64,000 nucleotides of DNA from Caviibacter abscessus (GCF_001517835.1 NZ_LOQG01000038.1:21034-85033); one strand, 5' to 3'; shown: positions 36,529 through 46,259, counted from the first letter of the stretch. Notes: generated by a model not told the origin, from the sequence alone. Program-made: numbers and translations.

Positions 36529-37344
36529 ATGGAAAAAAAGATTATTTGTATAGATTCAGACGGTTGTGTAATGGATACGATGAATTATAAGCATGAACTG
36601 TGTTTTGGACCACTTGCTGCTGATTTTTGGGAAGTAAAAGAAAAAGATGAGTTTTTAAAAGAATGGAATACAGTAAATCTATTTTCTGACACTAGAGGAA
36701 TTAATAGATTTAAAGGTTTGTATTTAACATTTGAAAAAATGAACAAAAAATATCCTACTATACCTAAATTAAATGATGTTAAATTGTGGGCAGAAAATGC
36801 ACAGGAACTATCAAATGCTTCTTTAAAAAGGGAGATTGAAAAAAATAATAGTGAAGAATTAAAAAAAGCTCTTATGTGGAGTGAGAAAGTAAATGAAAAA
36901 ATAGCATCACTTGAAGGACTTGATAAACCGTTTGAAAAGGCAAAAGAGGCACTTGAGCATGCAAGTAAATATACAGATGTAGCGATAGTTTCATCTGCAA
37001 ATAAAGAAGCGATACTTTCAGAGTGGCAAAGACACGGACTTTTAGAATATGTAAATGAAGTTATGGGTCAGGATAAGGGTACTAAAAAAGATTGTATATC
37101 ATTTTTAATATCAAAAGGCTATGATGCAAATAATATACTTATGATTGGAGATTCACCTGGAGATATAGAAGCGGCGAAACTAAACAATGTTAAATTTTAT
37201 CCGATAATGTTTAATGATGAAAAAAACAGTTGGGAAAAGTTTAGTACTGAAATCTTAGATGAATTTTTAAATGGAATATATGATGAAAAGTCTTATGTAG
37301 AAAAATATAATAAATTATTAAAAAAATATAGTAAGGAGGACTAA
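36529..37344 (+). CDS. HAD-superfamily hydrolase
   Basis: About 271 residues with the HAD motifs: nucleophile CIDSDGCVMDTM at the N-terminus, VSSAN as motif II, a Lys (KGTKKD) and the acidic MIGDSPGDIEAAK as motif IV, plus a helical cap. The ATG at 36529 follows AGGAG at about ten bases; earlier in-frame codons lie inside the SDR gene. In this operon it may dephosphorylate a sugar phosphate or remove a toxic side product of uronate catabolism. The substrate cannot be told from the sequence. It abuts the GH3 gene (TAATG). Confidence 0.75.
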   Translation: MEKKIICIDSDGCVMDTMNYKHELCFGPLAADFWEVKEKDEFLKEWNTVNLFSDTRGINRFKGLYLTFEKMNKKYPTIPKLNDVKLWAENAQELSNASLKREIEKNNSEELKKALMWSEKVNEKIASLEGLDKPFEKAKEALEHASKYTDVAIVSSANKEAILSEWQRHGLLEYVNEVMGQDKGTKKDCISFLISKGYDANNILMIGDSPGDIEAAKLNNVKFYPIMFNDEKNSWEKFSTEILDEFLNGIYDEKSYVEKYNKLLKKYSKED

Positions 37345-39068
37345 TGCCTAAATTAGTAGATTTAACTAAAAATCCATATAATTTAAATGAAAGTCAAATT
37401 ATGTGGGTAGAAAATACTATAGCCAATATGACAGATGAAGAAAAAATAGGGCAATTATTTTTTAACTTATTTTGGTTAAACGATCCTAAACTTAACAGCA
37501 CAGAATTAACAAAAGATCAAATTATACAAAAATATCATATTGGTGGAGCAAGATATCAAGGAGGTACAGCAAAAGAAGTAATGGAACTTCTAAATTCATT
37601 ACAGGAAAAATCAAAAATACCTTTACTTATAGCTGCAAACTGTGATTCTGGAGGAAATGGTGCATGTAATGACGGGACATATATAGCAAGTGCAGCACAA
37701 TGTGAGGCATCAGGAGATACTAATGTGTCATATAACACAGGGCTTGTAAGTGGTATAGAAGAAACGGCACTAGGTGTAAATGTAAATTTTGATCCTTGCG
37801 TAGATATACTTAAAAATTGGAGAAATACAATAGTTAATACTAGAGCTTACGGTAGAGATACAGATGTTGTAGTAAAACATACTAATGCGTATTTGCAAGG
37901 ACTTTCACAAAGTGAAGTTATTAAATGTATAAAGCATTTTCCTGGTGATGGAACAGAAGAAAGAGATCAACACTTAGTTTTAGGTGTAAATGAAATGAGT
38001 GTAGATGAATGGGAAAATAGTTTTGGTCGAGTTTATAGAAATCATATAAATAACGGTGTTGAAATGATAATGGCAGGGCATATAGCACTACCTAATTATC
38101 AAAAACAATTAGTTGAAGGTTTAGAAGACAAAGATATACTGCCAGCTACACTAGCTCCTGAATTAATACAGGATTTACTAAAAGAAAAACTTGGATTTAA
38201 TGGTCTTGTAATAACTGATGCTTCACATATGCTTGGTATGACTTCTGCAATGAGAAGAAAAGATTATGTGCCTAAATCAATTGCATCAGGTTGCGACATG
38301 TTCTTATTTTTTAGTGATATAGATGAAGATTTTAATTATATGTTAGATGGTTACAAAAATGGTGTAATTACAAAAGAAAGATTACATGATGCATTAAGAA
38401 GAATATTGGGACTTAAGGCTAAACTTAATTTACACGAAAAACAAAAAAATAATACTTTACTTAAAACAGATGAAGATTTAAATGTTATAGGTTGTGAAAA
38501 ACACTTAAAAATGCAAAAAGAGGCAATAGATAAAGGGATTAGCCTTATAAAAAATACAAAAAATGAATTACCTATAAGACCTGAAACACATAAAAGAATA
38601 AGACTATATTTTGTTGAAGGTGAAAAAGATGGGTTATATAAACCTAATGAAAAATTCAAACAAATGTGTATAGATAAATTAGAAAAAGAAGGCTTTGTTG
38701 TTACGGTAAATGAAGCTGGAGTTAGAGAAAAAGGTTCTGTTGAAAAATATAGAAGTGAAGTAGATGCTGCACTTGTATTTGTAAATGTTAAAGGATATGC
38801 AGAACAAAATAATATGAGAATTAAATGGAGTGGGCCTATGTCAAATGAAATACCTTGGTATGTTCATGAAGTTCCTACTGTAATGGTATCATTTAATTTT
38901 ACAAATCATTTACATGATGCAACTATGGTTAAATGTTATATAAATGCATATAGTGATGTAGAAGAAACTATAAATCAGGTCATTGATAAAATTATGGGTA
39001 AATCTGAATTTAAAGGAAAATATTTTAATGAAAATGTATGGGCAGGTCAATGGCAAGCCAAGTTATAA
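37344..39068 (+). CDS. Glycoside hydrolase family 3, NagZ-like beta-N-acetylhexosaminidase
   Basis: A 574-residue GH3 enzyme without signal peptide, hence cytoplasmic. The N-terminal barrel has KHFPGDGTEERDQH; the D-x-H dyad in this loop is characteristic of NagZ-type beta-N-acetylglucosaminidases. The nucleophile Asp lies in GLVITDASHMLGM. The C-terminal part (about 400-574) is a short second domain lacking the usual acid/base of beta-glucosidases. Beside a beta-glucuronidase this suggests alternating removal of GlcNAc/GalNAc and glucuronate from imported glycosaminoglycan oligosaccharides. Classification as GH3 is firm; the sugar is inferred. Confidence 0.82.
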   Translation: MPKLVDLTKNPYNLNESQIMWVENTIANMTDEEKIGQLFFNLFWLNDPKLNSTELTKDQIIQKYHIGGARYQGGTAKEVMELLNSLQEKSKIPLLIAANCDSGGNGACNDGTYIASAAQCEASGDTNVSYNTGLVSGIEETALGVNVNFDPCVDILKNWRNTIVNTRAYGRDTDVVVKHTNAYLQGLSQSEVIKCIKHFPGDGTEERDQHLVLGVNEMSVDEWENSFGRVYRNHINNGVEMIMAGHIALPNYQKQLVEGLEDKDILPATLAPELIQDLLKEKLGFNGLVITDASHMLGMTSAMRRKDYVPKSIASGCDMFLFFSDIDEDFNYMLDGYKNGVITKERLHDALRRILGLKAKLNLHEKQKNNTLLKTDEDLNVIGCEKHLKMQKEAIDKGISLIKNTKNELPIRPETHKRIRLYFVEGEKDGLYKPNEKFKQMCIDKLEKEGFVVTVNEAGVREKGSVEKYRSEVDAALVFVNVKGYAEQNNMRIKWSGPMSNEIPWYVHEVPTVMVSFNFTNHLHDATMVKCYINAYSDVEETINQVIDKIMGKSEFKGKYFNENVWAGQWQAKL

Positions 39069-39080
39069 GGGGGAGTTAAT

Positions 39081-40832
39081 ATGTTATACCCAATAGCTAC
39101 AAAAACTAGAGAATTAATAGATTTAAGCGGAATTTGGAAATTTAATTTTGAAAATGAAAAGAAACAAAATATTGCAGTTCCTGGTTCATTTAACGATCAA
39201 GTTGTAGGTCATAAAGATAAGCATTATATTGGAAATATGTTTTATGAAAAAGAATTTGTTGTGAATGAAAATATGTTATCAAAAAGAATTTTCATTCGTT
39301 TCGGTTCAGTATCTCACATAGCTACGGTATATATAAACGACAACGAAATCGGTTCACATAAAGGAGGATTCACTCCATTTGAATTTGAAATAAATGAACA
39401 TATTAAATTAGGAAATAATAAAGTTGTTGTTAAGGTTAGCAATATATTAGATAACACAAGTTTACCTGTAGGAAATTATAAAGAAGTAAAAGATGAAAAT
39501 GGCAATATAAAAAAATATGTTGATGAAAACTTTGATTTTTTCAACTACTCAGGTATACATAGACCTGTTAAAATTTATATTAAACCTAAAAGTTACATTG
39601 AAGATATAGTAATTACTTATGATGTTATAGGAAGCGATGCAAACGTAAAATTTGATATTACTACTAATGTGAGTAATCCTAATTTAAGAGTTACAGTTTT
39701 AGATGAAAATGACAACGCTGTAAGTTTGGATGGAACTATAAAAAATGTAGTATTATGGGAACCTCTTAATGCTTATTTATATAAAGTACAAGTTGAACTT
39801 TTAGATGATAATAATGAAGTTTTAGATGTATATACGGAAGAATTTGGAATAAGAACAGTTGAAGTTAAAAACAATAAATTTTTAATTAATGGTAAACCAT
39901 TTTATTTCAAAGGTTTCGGAAGACATGAAGACACATATTTACACGGTAGAGGTTTAGATGAAGTAGCCAACATTGCAGATATTAACAGAATGAAATGGTT
40001 AGGTGCTAATTCATTTAGAACATCACATTATCCTTATTCTGAAGAAATGATGCGTCTTGCTGATAGAGAAGGTTTCGTAGTAATAGATGAAACAACAGCA
40101 GTAGGACTTATGGAACATTTCGGAGCTGATTTAATGGGACCAAAAGAAAAAAGAAATACATGGGAATATATGAAAACAAAAGAAGCTCATGAACAAGTTA
40201 TAACAGAACTTATAAAAAGAGATAAAAACCATGCTTGTGTAGTGATGTGGTCTATAGCAAATGAACCTGCAACTGCTGAAAAGGGTGCTTATGAATATTT
40301 TGAACCGTTATTTAAACTTACAAGAAGTCTTGATAAACAAAATAGACCATGTACTTTTGCAAATATTATGTTAGCACCTGCATTAAATTGTTTAGCGTCA
40401 AGTCTTTGTGATGTAATATGTCTTAATAGATATTACGGGTGGTATGTAGATTTAGGAAATCTTGAAATAGCAGAAATAAAAATGAGAAAAGAACTTGAAC
40501 AGTGGCATGAAAAATATCCTGATAAACCTATAATGTTTACAGAATATGGAGCAGATACCATTGCAGGAATACATGATATAGATGAGAGAACTCCTTTTTC
40601 TGAGGAATTTCAAATAGAGTATTACAAAATGAATGAAAAAATATTTGATAGTTTAGAATATTTTGTCGGAGAACAAACATGGAACTATGCAGATTTTCAA
40701 ACTAAATATGGCATTTTTAGAATGCAAGGTAATAAAAAGGGAATCTTTACAAGAGAAAGACAACCTAAATCAATAGCAAATCATTTAAGAACAAGATGGC
40801 ACAATATACCTAATTTTAATTATAAAAAATAA
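39081..40832 (+). CDS. uidA: Beta-glucuronidase, GH2
   Basis: A 583-residue cytoplasmic GH2 enzyme: N-terminal jelly roll, immunoglobulin-like domain, then the TIM barrel. The acid/base Glu is in WSIANEPAT and the nucleophile Glu in MFTEYGADTIAG. QGNKKGIFTR carries the N-x-K motif that recognises the glucuronate carboxylate, which separates glucuronidases from other GH2 enzymes. An insert of about 28 residues after TTAVGL corresponds to the active-site loop 1 of E. coli GusA, suggesting activity on small glucuronides. GGGGG lies upstream of the ATG. Confidence 0.95.
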   Translation: MLYPIATKTRELIDLSGIWKFNFENEKKQNIAVPGSFNDQVVGHKDKHYIGNMFYEKEFVVNENMLSKRIFIRFGSVSHIATVYINDNEIGSHKGGFTPFEFEINEHIKLGNNKVVVKVSNILDNTSLPVGNYKEVKDENGNIKKYVDENFDFFNYSGIHRPVKIYIKPKSYIEDIVITYDVIGSDANVKFDITTNVSNPNLRVTVLDENDNAVSLDGTIKNVVLWEPLNAYLYKVQVELLDDNNEVLDVYTEEFGIRTVEVKNNKFLINGKPFYFKGFGRHEDTYLHGRGLDEVANIADINRMKWLGANSFRTSHYPYSEEMMRLADREGFVVIDETTAVGLMEHFGADLMGPKEKRNTWEYMKTKEAHEQVITELIKRDKNHACVVMWSIANEPATAEKGAYEYFEPLFKLTRSLDKQNRPCTFANIMLAPALNCLASSLCDVICLNRYYGWYVDLGNLEIAEIKMRKELEQWHEKYPDKPIMFTEYGADTIAGIHDIDERTPFSEEFQIEYYKMNEKIFDSLEYFVGEQTWNYADFQTKYGIFRMQGNKKGIFTRERQPKSIANHLRTRWHNIPNFNYKK

Positions 40833-40859
40833 AATATATAAAAATTTCAGGAGGATTTT

Positions 40860-42302
40860 ATGGAAAATCAAACGAAGTATAACAAGGCTAAGATATGGCA
40901 AATAGGGCTTTTTTCACTGAATAATACAGCAACAAATTTATTTTTTATCTTAACTTTTTACATTGGATATTATGCAACAGGCTTTGTTGGACTAGCAACA
41001 GTACTAATTTCAAATATACTTACAAGTATGAGAATATTTGACGGAATAACAGATCCTTTAGTAGGATATTTAATTGACAAAACAAATGGTAAATATGGTA
41101 AATTTAGACCATTTATGGTTATAGGATATATAATTATGACTATTACTATGTCACTTTTATATAAAGTAACTCATATTTTACCTCAAAATGTAAGGTTACC
41201 ATTTTTCATAATTGTTTATGCATTATTTATACTTGGTTATACTTGCCAAACAGCTGTAACTAAAGCGGCTCAAGCCTGCATTACTAATGACCCTAAACAA
41301 AGACCTTTATTTGCTGCGTTTGATGGAACATATACGTTAATTACACTTTCTTGTTTTTTACCTGTTTATGCAAATAACTATTTATTACCTAAATATGGAA
41401 ACAAATTTGAATTAGCTTTATTTAATGAATTTGTATTTACATTCATAATTTTAAGCGGTATATTAACTATATTAGCTTTTATAGGTGTATACCAAAAAGA
41501 TAGAAGCGAATTTTTTGGAATTGGAGAAAAGAACGCAAAAATAGGATTTAAAGATTATATAGATATAATAAAAAATAATCGTGCTATACAAATGTTAATA
41601 ATTGCAGCTTCAACTGATAAGATTGCTTTAACGACTGCCGGAAATGCTGCTGTTGGTATAATGATTTACGGTATTATTATGGGAGATAACACATTACAAG
41701 GAAAACTTGCGTTAATTACAGTAATACCTGCATTTTTACTACTTCAATATTTTGCTCAGTATGCAAGAAAATTAGGGATTAGAAAAGGAATGATAGTAAC
41801 TGCTTGGGGAGCTATAATAACATATGTATTATTATTCTTACTTCTAAGATTTGGAAACCCTTCAAATATCAGAGCAAGTAATATTTTTGGATTTGAAACT
41901 TTAGCGTTTATCATTTTATGGTGTATAGGTAAAGGGATTGCGGGAGCAAGTGGAGGACTTACAATAAATGCAATAGCAGATTGTGCTGATTATGAAACAT
42001 ATAGAACAGGAAGATATATACCAGGTATGATGGGAACATTATTCTCATTTATAGATAAACTTATATCATCTTTTTCAACAACAGTTATTGGTATAATTGT
42101 AGCATTTATAGGATATACAAAAACTTTCCCTCAAATAGGAGATCCTAATACTCCTAAACTATTTTATGCAGCGACTTTCTTATTTTTAGGTCTTCCTATA
42201 TTAGGTTGGATAGCATCAGTTATAGCACTAAAATTTTATCCATTAACAGCTGAAAAAATGGAGGAAATTCAAACGCATATAAGCAAGCTAAAAAACTCTT
42301 AA
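40860..42302 (+). CDS. GPH-family glucuronide/oligosaccharide:cation symporter
   Basis: A 480-residue, twelve-helix carrier of the glycoside-pentoside-hexuronide family. RIFDGITDPLVGYLIDKTNGKYGKFRPF is a typical loop (positions about 41030-41110), and the TM-rich second half includes ADCADYETYRTG, both conserved in GPH carriers. Being the last gene of the glucuronate operon, it most likely imports glucuronides or uronate-containing oligosaccharides for the cytoplasmic GH2 and GH3 enzymes. AGGAGG precedes the ATG. A terminator follows. Confidence 0.9.
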   Translation: MENQTKYNKAKIWQIGLFSLNNTATNLFFILTFYIGYYATGFVGLATVLISNILTSMRIFDGITDPLVGYLIDKTNGKYGKFRPFMVIGYIIMTITMSLLYKVTHILPQNVRLPFFIIVYALFILGYTCQTAVTKAAQACITNDPKQRPLFAAFDGTYTLITLSCFLPVYANNYLLPKYGNKFELALFNEFVFTFIILSGILTILAFIGVYQKDRSEFFGIGEKNAKIGFKDYIDIIKNNRAIQMLIIAASTDKIALTTAGNAAVGIMIYGIIMGDNTLQGKLALITVIPAFLLLQYFAQYARKLGIRKGMIVTAWGAIITYVLLFLLLRFGNPSNIRASNIFGFETLAFIILWCIGKGIAGASGGLTINAIADCADYETYRTGRYIPGMMGTLFSFIDKLISSFSTTVIGIIVAFIGYTKTFPQIGDPNTPKLFYAATFLFLGLPILGWIASVIALKFYPLTAEKMEEIQTHISKLKNS

Positions 42303-42320
42303 TATTATAATTTAACCTTT

Positions 42321-42356
42321 AAGAAATTGGGATATACATCTCAATTTCTTTTTTTA
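42321..42356 (+). terminator. Terminator of the glucuronate operon
   Basis: Arms AAGAAATTGGGAT and ATCTCAATTTCTT (one G-T wobble), a four-base loop and a T-run, about 20 bases after the symporter stop. Confidence 0.9.
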
Positions 42357-42379
42357 ATTTCATTATTATTACTTAATTA

Positions 42380-42388
42380 TGGTATAAT
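42380..42388 (+). promoter_or_regulatory. Extended -10 promoter before the thiI unit
   Basis: TGGTATAAT, 18 bases before the start codon; no convincing -35. Confidence 0.6.
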
Positions 42389-42406
42389 AAAAAAAAGGAG
42401 TAAAAA

Positions 42407-42766
42407 ATGAGCGAATATGAAATAGAATATATGGTTAATGTGCTTGAAAAAAGTGCATATAAGATAGATGAAGAAACTATAAAAATTGTAGAAAAAATAA
42501 GGAATAAAAGAGTGAAAAAAGCACTTAAAATTTATATTATATGCTTAATTCTTTTTCTTCTTATTCTTTTTACACTGTTCGTATTATTAAGGATTAATAT
42601 AACTTTAAAATTAATTGCAGTTACAGTTTGTATGATAATTTTAATAGTATTTCAAAGATTTATAGTAGATAAGATAATTGATAAATTAAGAAAAAGAGAA
42701 TATAGTCAAAATTTAAGTGAGGAATTTATTGAAAGGATTGAAAAACAGTATGGATATAGATATTAG
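42407..42766 (+). CDS. Small membrane protein of unknown function
   Basis: A 119-residue protein: charged N-terminal helix (about 1-40), two adjacent membrane helices (about 44-88) and a charged C-terminal tail. No family recognised. AAAGGAG lies before the ATG and a promoter before that. It overlaps the 5' end of thiI by seventeen bases, so its translation is coupled to thiI, but nothing points to a functional link. Confidence 0.6.
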   Translation: MSEYEIEYMVNVLEKSAYKIDEETIKIVEKIRNKRVKKALKIYIICLILFLLILFTLFVLLRINITLKLIAVTVCMIILIVFQRFIVDKIIDKLRKREYSQNLSEEFIERIEKQYGYRY

Positions 42767-43943
42767 TTTAATTGATAGCCTTGCATTAGGTTATGGAGAA
42801 TTAGCGTTAAAAGGAAAAAATCGTGGAACTTTTGAAAGAAATATAAAGAAAAGAATAAAAAATAAGCTTTCTAAACTGGAGTTTGAGGCACATTTAGTAG
42901 ATGATATGTCAAAACTTTTCATAGAATTTGAAAAAGGGAAAGCAAATGAAGTTTTACAAGCTATAAAAAATATATTTGGTATAAATAACATAGCTTTATG
43001 TGTGAAAGTTAAAAGTGACATGACTGATATACAAAATACTTTAATTTTTCTTTCAAAAGGAGTGTATGAAAAAGGTGCTAGAAATTTTAAAGTTGCAGTA
43101 AATCGTGCAGATAAAAATTTTGAAGGTAACTCAATGGAACTTTCAAAAAAATTCGGGGCATGTATTTTAGTAAATACTGAGTTTGAAAATGTTAAAATGA
43201 AAGATCCAGATTGCTTGTTTAATGTTGATATAAGAAAAAATACATACGTCTATACAGAAAAGAAAAAAGCATATGGTGGACTTCCACTTGGAAGTGCAGG
43301 CAAAGGTTTAGTTTTAATATCAGGTGGAATTGATAGCCCAGTAGCTTCTTTTATGATGGCTAAAAGAGGTTTAAAACTTGCATTTGTAACTTTTCATAGC
43401 TTTCCATTTACTTCAAAAAAATCACTTGAAAAAATCGAAGAATTAGTTAAGATTTTGTCATCATATAATGGGGCAAGTGCGTTTTATAAACTAAATATAT
43501 TAAAACTTCAACAAATAATAAAAGAAAAAACAAATAAAGATTTAGCAACTATTTTAACAAGACGTGTTATGATGAAACTTGCTGAAAAAATTGCAAAAGA
43601 AAATGAGTATCAAGCATTGGTTACAGGAGAAAGCTTAGGTCAAGTAGCTTCGCAAACAATAGGTGGACTAAGTTGCACGAATGCTTCAGTACAATTACCT
43701 GTGTTTAGACCGCTTATAGGTATGGATAAAATTGAGATAATGGATATGGCAAATGAAATAGGAACTTATGAAAAATCGATAGAACCTCATGAAGATTCTT
43801 GTGCTTTATTTGCACCAAAACACCCTATAACTAATCCTAAATTAAAATATGTACTTGAAGAAGAAGCTAAAATTGAAAATTATGATGAACTTATGGAAGA
43901 AATATATAATAGTAAAGAATTAGTTATAGTAAGACAGGAGTAA
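42750..43943 (+). CDS. thiI: tRNA 4-thiouridine synthase ThiI
   Basis: ThiI adenylates U8 of tRNA and transfers sulfur to make 4-thiouridine; in some organisms it also supplies sulfur for thiamine. The N-terminal ferredoxin-like and THUMP domain (about 1-165) is followed by the PP-loop ATPase motif ISGGIDSPVASFMM. Conserved CALFAPKHP carries the disulfide-forming cysteine. The rhodanese domain of the E. coli form is absent, as is usual in Firmicutes and Fusobacteria. The ATG at 42750 is chosen on homology; an upstream in-frame GTG at 42717 would add eleven residues. Confidence 0.93.
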   Translation: MDIDISLIDSLALGYGELALKGKNRGTFERNIKKRIKNKLSKLEFEAHLVDDMSKLFIEFEKGKANEVLQAIKNIFGINNIALCVKVKSDMTDIQNTLIFLSKGVYEKGARNFKVAVNRADKNFEGNSMELSKKFGACILVNTEFENVKMKDPDCLFNVDIRKNTYVYTEKKKAYGGLPLGSAGKGLVLISGGIDSPVASFMMAKRGLKLAFVTFHSFPFTSKKSLEKIEELVKILSSYNGASAFYKLNILKLQQIIKEKTNKDLATILTRRVMMKLAEKIAKENEYQALVTGESLGQVASQTIGGLSCTNASVQLPVFRPLIGMDKIEIMDMANEIGTYEKSIEPHEDSCALFAPKHPITNPKLKYVLEEEAKIENYDELMEEIYNSKELVIVRQE

Positions 43944-43947
43944 AACT

Positions 43948-45135
43948 ATGAAAAAAGGAATACTCACTATATGGAAAAACTTTTTAGATACTGATATATC
44001 AGGTCTTGCAGTGAATTTAACTTATGTTTCATTATTTGCAATATTTCCTTTTATTGCCCTTATAATAGGTTTATCTAAAGGTTTTGGAATTGATGTGATT
44101 TTAGTAAATAAATTAAATGATATTATAATTTCAAATAATATAGGTATTAATATAGTTAAAATTGCTGAAAATTTGGTTGAATCTTTAAATTCTAGTCTTT
44201 TATCAGGCTTAGGTATAGTTGTAATTATATGGTCTGTTGTAAATCTTTTAATGTTACTTGAAAAATCATTTAATGAAATATGGAATGTGAAAAATAATAG
44301 AGAAATAGGTAGAAGAATACTTAGCTATATTGCAATTATTTTTCTTATCCCTATATTTGCAGTGCTTTTTATAGGAACAAGCAGTAAAATATTGTCATTC
44401 ATACAACAAATTTCTGCAATAGGTAATTTTACGCTTATTTCAGTAGAGATTTTAAAATTATTAGTATCATTTACAATTTTTATGGTCATATACTATTTTA
44501 TACCTAATACTAATGTAAGTTTTAAATCAAGTTTTATTTCTTCTTTACTTGTTGTATTATCACTTTGGATTTTAAGTATGTTTTATCAATTACTTCAAAG
44601 TTCTATTTCTAAATATAATACGATATATGGAAGTTTAGCGTTTGTCCCACTTTTTTTAATATGGGTAAAATATATATGGATAATAATTTTAATAGGTGCA
44701 AGACTTTCATATATCATAGATACAAATTATGACAGCGATGATATAAAATTACCTATAAAATATAGAAAAGAAGTAAGTCTATACTTACTTTATTTAATAA
44801 ATGAAAGATTTTTAGAAAACAAAAAACCATATAATATTGATGAATTATATGAAGTAACCGGAATAAAAAAATATGTTATAAGAATTTGTCTTGATATTTT
44901 GTATAATTTATCATTTATTACAAAAACACATAATCAAGATGATATAATAACTTATCAAGTAAATAAAAATCCAGAATATATAAGCATAGACGATTACATA
45001 AATTCTTTTGAAAATGAAGGTTTGGAATATAAGTTTGATATTTTTGAAATTGAAGAGAAAAAAGAAAAATATAATAAGTTTATATTTATCCTATCAAACA
45101 ATAAATTAATAAAAGATATGGGAGATAATTTATGA
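43948..45135 (+). CDS. YihY/BrkB family membrane protein
   Basis: A 395-residue protein with about six membrane helices in residues 20-260, including GLAVNLTYVSLFAIFPFIAL, a near-universal segment of the YihY/BrkB family (formerly annotated RNase BN), and IYGSLAFVPLFLIWVKYIW. The C-terminal 130 residues are soluble and resemble a winged helix (NIDELYEVTGIKKYVI), unusual but seen in longer members. The function of the family is unsettled. It starts four bases after thiI and overlaps rmuC by four bases. Confidence 0.85.
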   Translation: MKKGILTIWKNFLDTDISGLAVNLTYVSLFAIFPFIALIIGLSKGFGIDVILVNKLNDIIISNNIGINIVKIAENLVESLNSSLLSGLGIVVIIWSVVNLLMLLEKSFNEIWNVKNNREIGRRILSYIAIIFLIPIFAVLFIGTSSKILSFIQQISAIGNFTLISVEILKLLVSFTIFMVIYYFIPNTNVSFKSSFISSLLVVLSLWILSMFYQLLQSSISKYNTIYGSLAFVPLFLIWVKYIWIIILIGARLSYIIDTNYDSDDIKLPIKYRKEVSLYLLYLINERFLENKKPYNIDELYEVTGIKKYVIRICLDILYNLSFITKTHNQDDIITYQVNKNPEYISIDDYINSFENEGLEYKFDIFEIEEKKEKYNKFIFILSNNKLIKDMGDNL

Positions 45136-46109
45136 GTTATTTATACATAATCCTTACTTTAGTAATAATTTTACTTGTAATTTTAATTTCAATAATTTAT
45201 ACACTTTTATCAAAGTTTGAAACTTTAAATGAGTATAAAACTGATAATATAAAAAGTTTAGGAGATTTTAAATATGAAGTAAACAATAATATGAGTGATA
45301 AATTAAAAAATTTAGAACTTAATGTAAATAGTAAAATATCGCAATCAATAACTGAAATTATAACAAGAATTACAAAAATTGATGAAGCACAAAAAAATAT
45401 TGATAAATTATCTGTGAATATATTGGGATTACAAAGTATATTAAATGATAAAAAAGTAAGAGGAGTTTTTGGAGAAATACAATTAAATCAAGTCTTATAC
45501 AATATTTTTGGAGATAAAAAACTTTATTATGATTTGCAATATAAAATGGATAACAATAGGATAGTTGATGCTGTAGTTTTTGCACCTGAACCTTTAGGTT
45601 TAATACCGATAGATTCAAAATTTCCACTTGAAAATTATAATAAAATAGTTGAAACAGATGGATCTGACGAACAATATAAAAAAAGATTTGCATCAGATGT
45701 TAAAAAGCATATTAGTGATATCAGTCAAAAATATATTAAAGAACAGCTTACCAATCAAGCTATAATATTTATTCCGGCAGAAGCTGTATTTTCATATATA
45801 ACTGTTAATTGTGAGGATATAGTTGAATATGCTTATGAAAATAAGGTGTGGATAGCATCACCAATGACTCTTATGGCAATTTTAACTTCCATACAAATGG
45901 TAATAGTCAATATACAAAGAAACGAATTTTCATTAAAACTTCATGAAGAATTACAAAAACTTAGTAATGAATTTGATAGATATCAAACAAGATGGGATAA
46001 AGTAATAAAAGATTTTGAAAAGGTGTCATCAGATATAAAAGACATTTCTACAACAAGTCAAAAAATTACAAAGAAATTTATTGATATAAGAAATGTAAAG
46101 ATAGAATAA
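45132..46109 (+). CDS. rmuC: DNA recombination protein RmuC
   Basis: A 325-residue protein with an N-terminal membrane helix (about 4-25), a coiled-coil region to about residue 105 and the RmuC nuclease-like domain: VRGVFGEIQLNQVL, VDAVVFAPEPLGLIPIDSKFP, and IFIPAEAVFSYI. RmuC limits DNA inversions between short repeats in E. coli; its fold is related to PD-(D/E)xK nucleases. The start overlaps the end of the YihY gene (ATGA). It is the last gene of this unit, ending just before the adhE control region. Confidence 0.92.
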   Translation: MSYLYIILTLVIILLVILISIIYTLLSKFETLNEYKTDNIKSLGDFKYEVNNNMSDKLKNLELNVNSKISQSITEIITRITKIDEAQKNIDKLSVNILGLQSILNDKKVRGVFGEIQLNQVLYNIFGDKKLYYDLQYKMDNNRIVDAVVFAPEPLGLIPIDSKFPLENYNKIVETDGSDEQYKKRFASDVKKHISDISQKYIKEQLTNQAIIFIPAEAVFSYITVNCEDIVEYAYENKVWIASPMTLMAILTSIQMVIVNIQRNEFSLKLHEELQKLSNEFDRYQTRWDKVIKDFEKVSSDIKDISTTSQKITKKFIDIRNVKIE

Positions 46110-46117
46110 TAAAAACT

Positions 46118-46131
46118 TGTAAACGTTTTCA
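46118..46131 (+). promoter_or_regulatory. Perfect cre-like operator upstream of adhE
   Basis: TGTAAACGTTTTCA matches the catabolite-responsive-element consensus TGWAANCGNTNWCA at every position. It lies 46 bases upstream of the adhE -35. Confidence 0.6.
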
Positions 46132-46176
46132 GACGAATAAAACATGATGTGCTTAGTATTTTTAAGTTATTTTGTG

Positions 46177-46205
46177 TTGACAACCATATTAACTTGTTAT
46201 ATAAT
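46177..46205 (+). promoter_or_regulatory. Consensus promoter of adhE
   Basis: TTGACA (46177-46182), 17 bases and TATAAT (46200-46205): full consensus at both boxes, the strongest promoter seen in the window. Confidence 0.92.
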
Positions 46206-46209
46206 GAGT

Positions 46210-46227
46210 ATGTTAAAAAAATAACAA
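46210..46227 (+). promoter_or_regulatory. Candidate Rex operator at the adhE start point
   Basis: ATGTTAAAAAAATAACAA holds the inverted repeat TGTTA-six bases-TAACA and fits the Rex consensus TTGTTAANNNNTTAACAA at 12 of 14 fixed positions. It covers the predicted transcription start, right for NADH-relieved repression of a fermentative dehydrogenase. Confidence 0.6.
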
Positions 46228-46259
46228 ACTTTTAGGTAATTAATAATTAGGAGGAAGTA

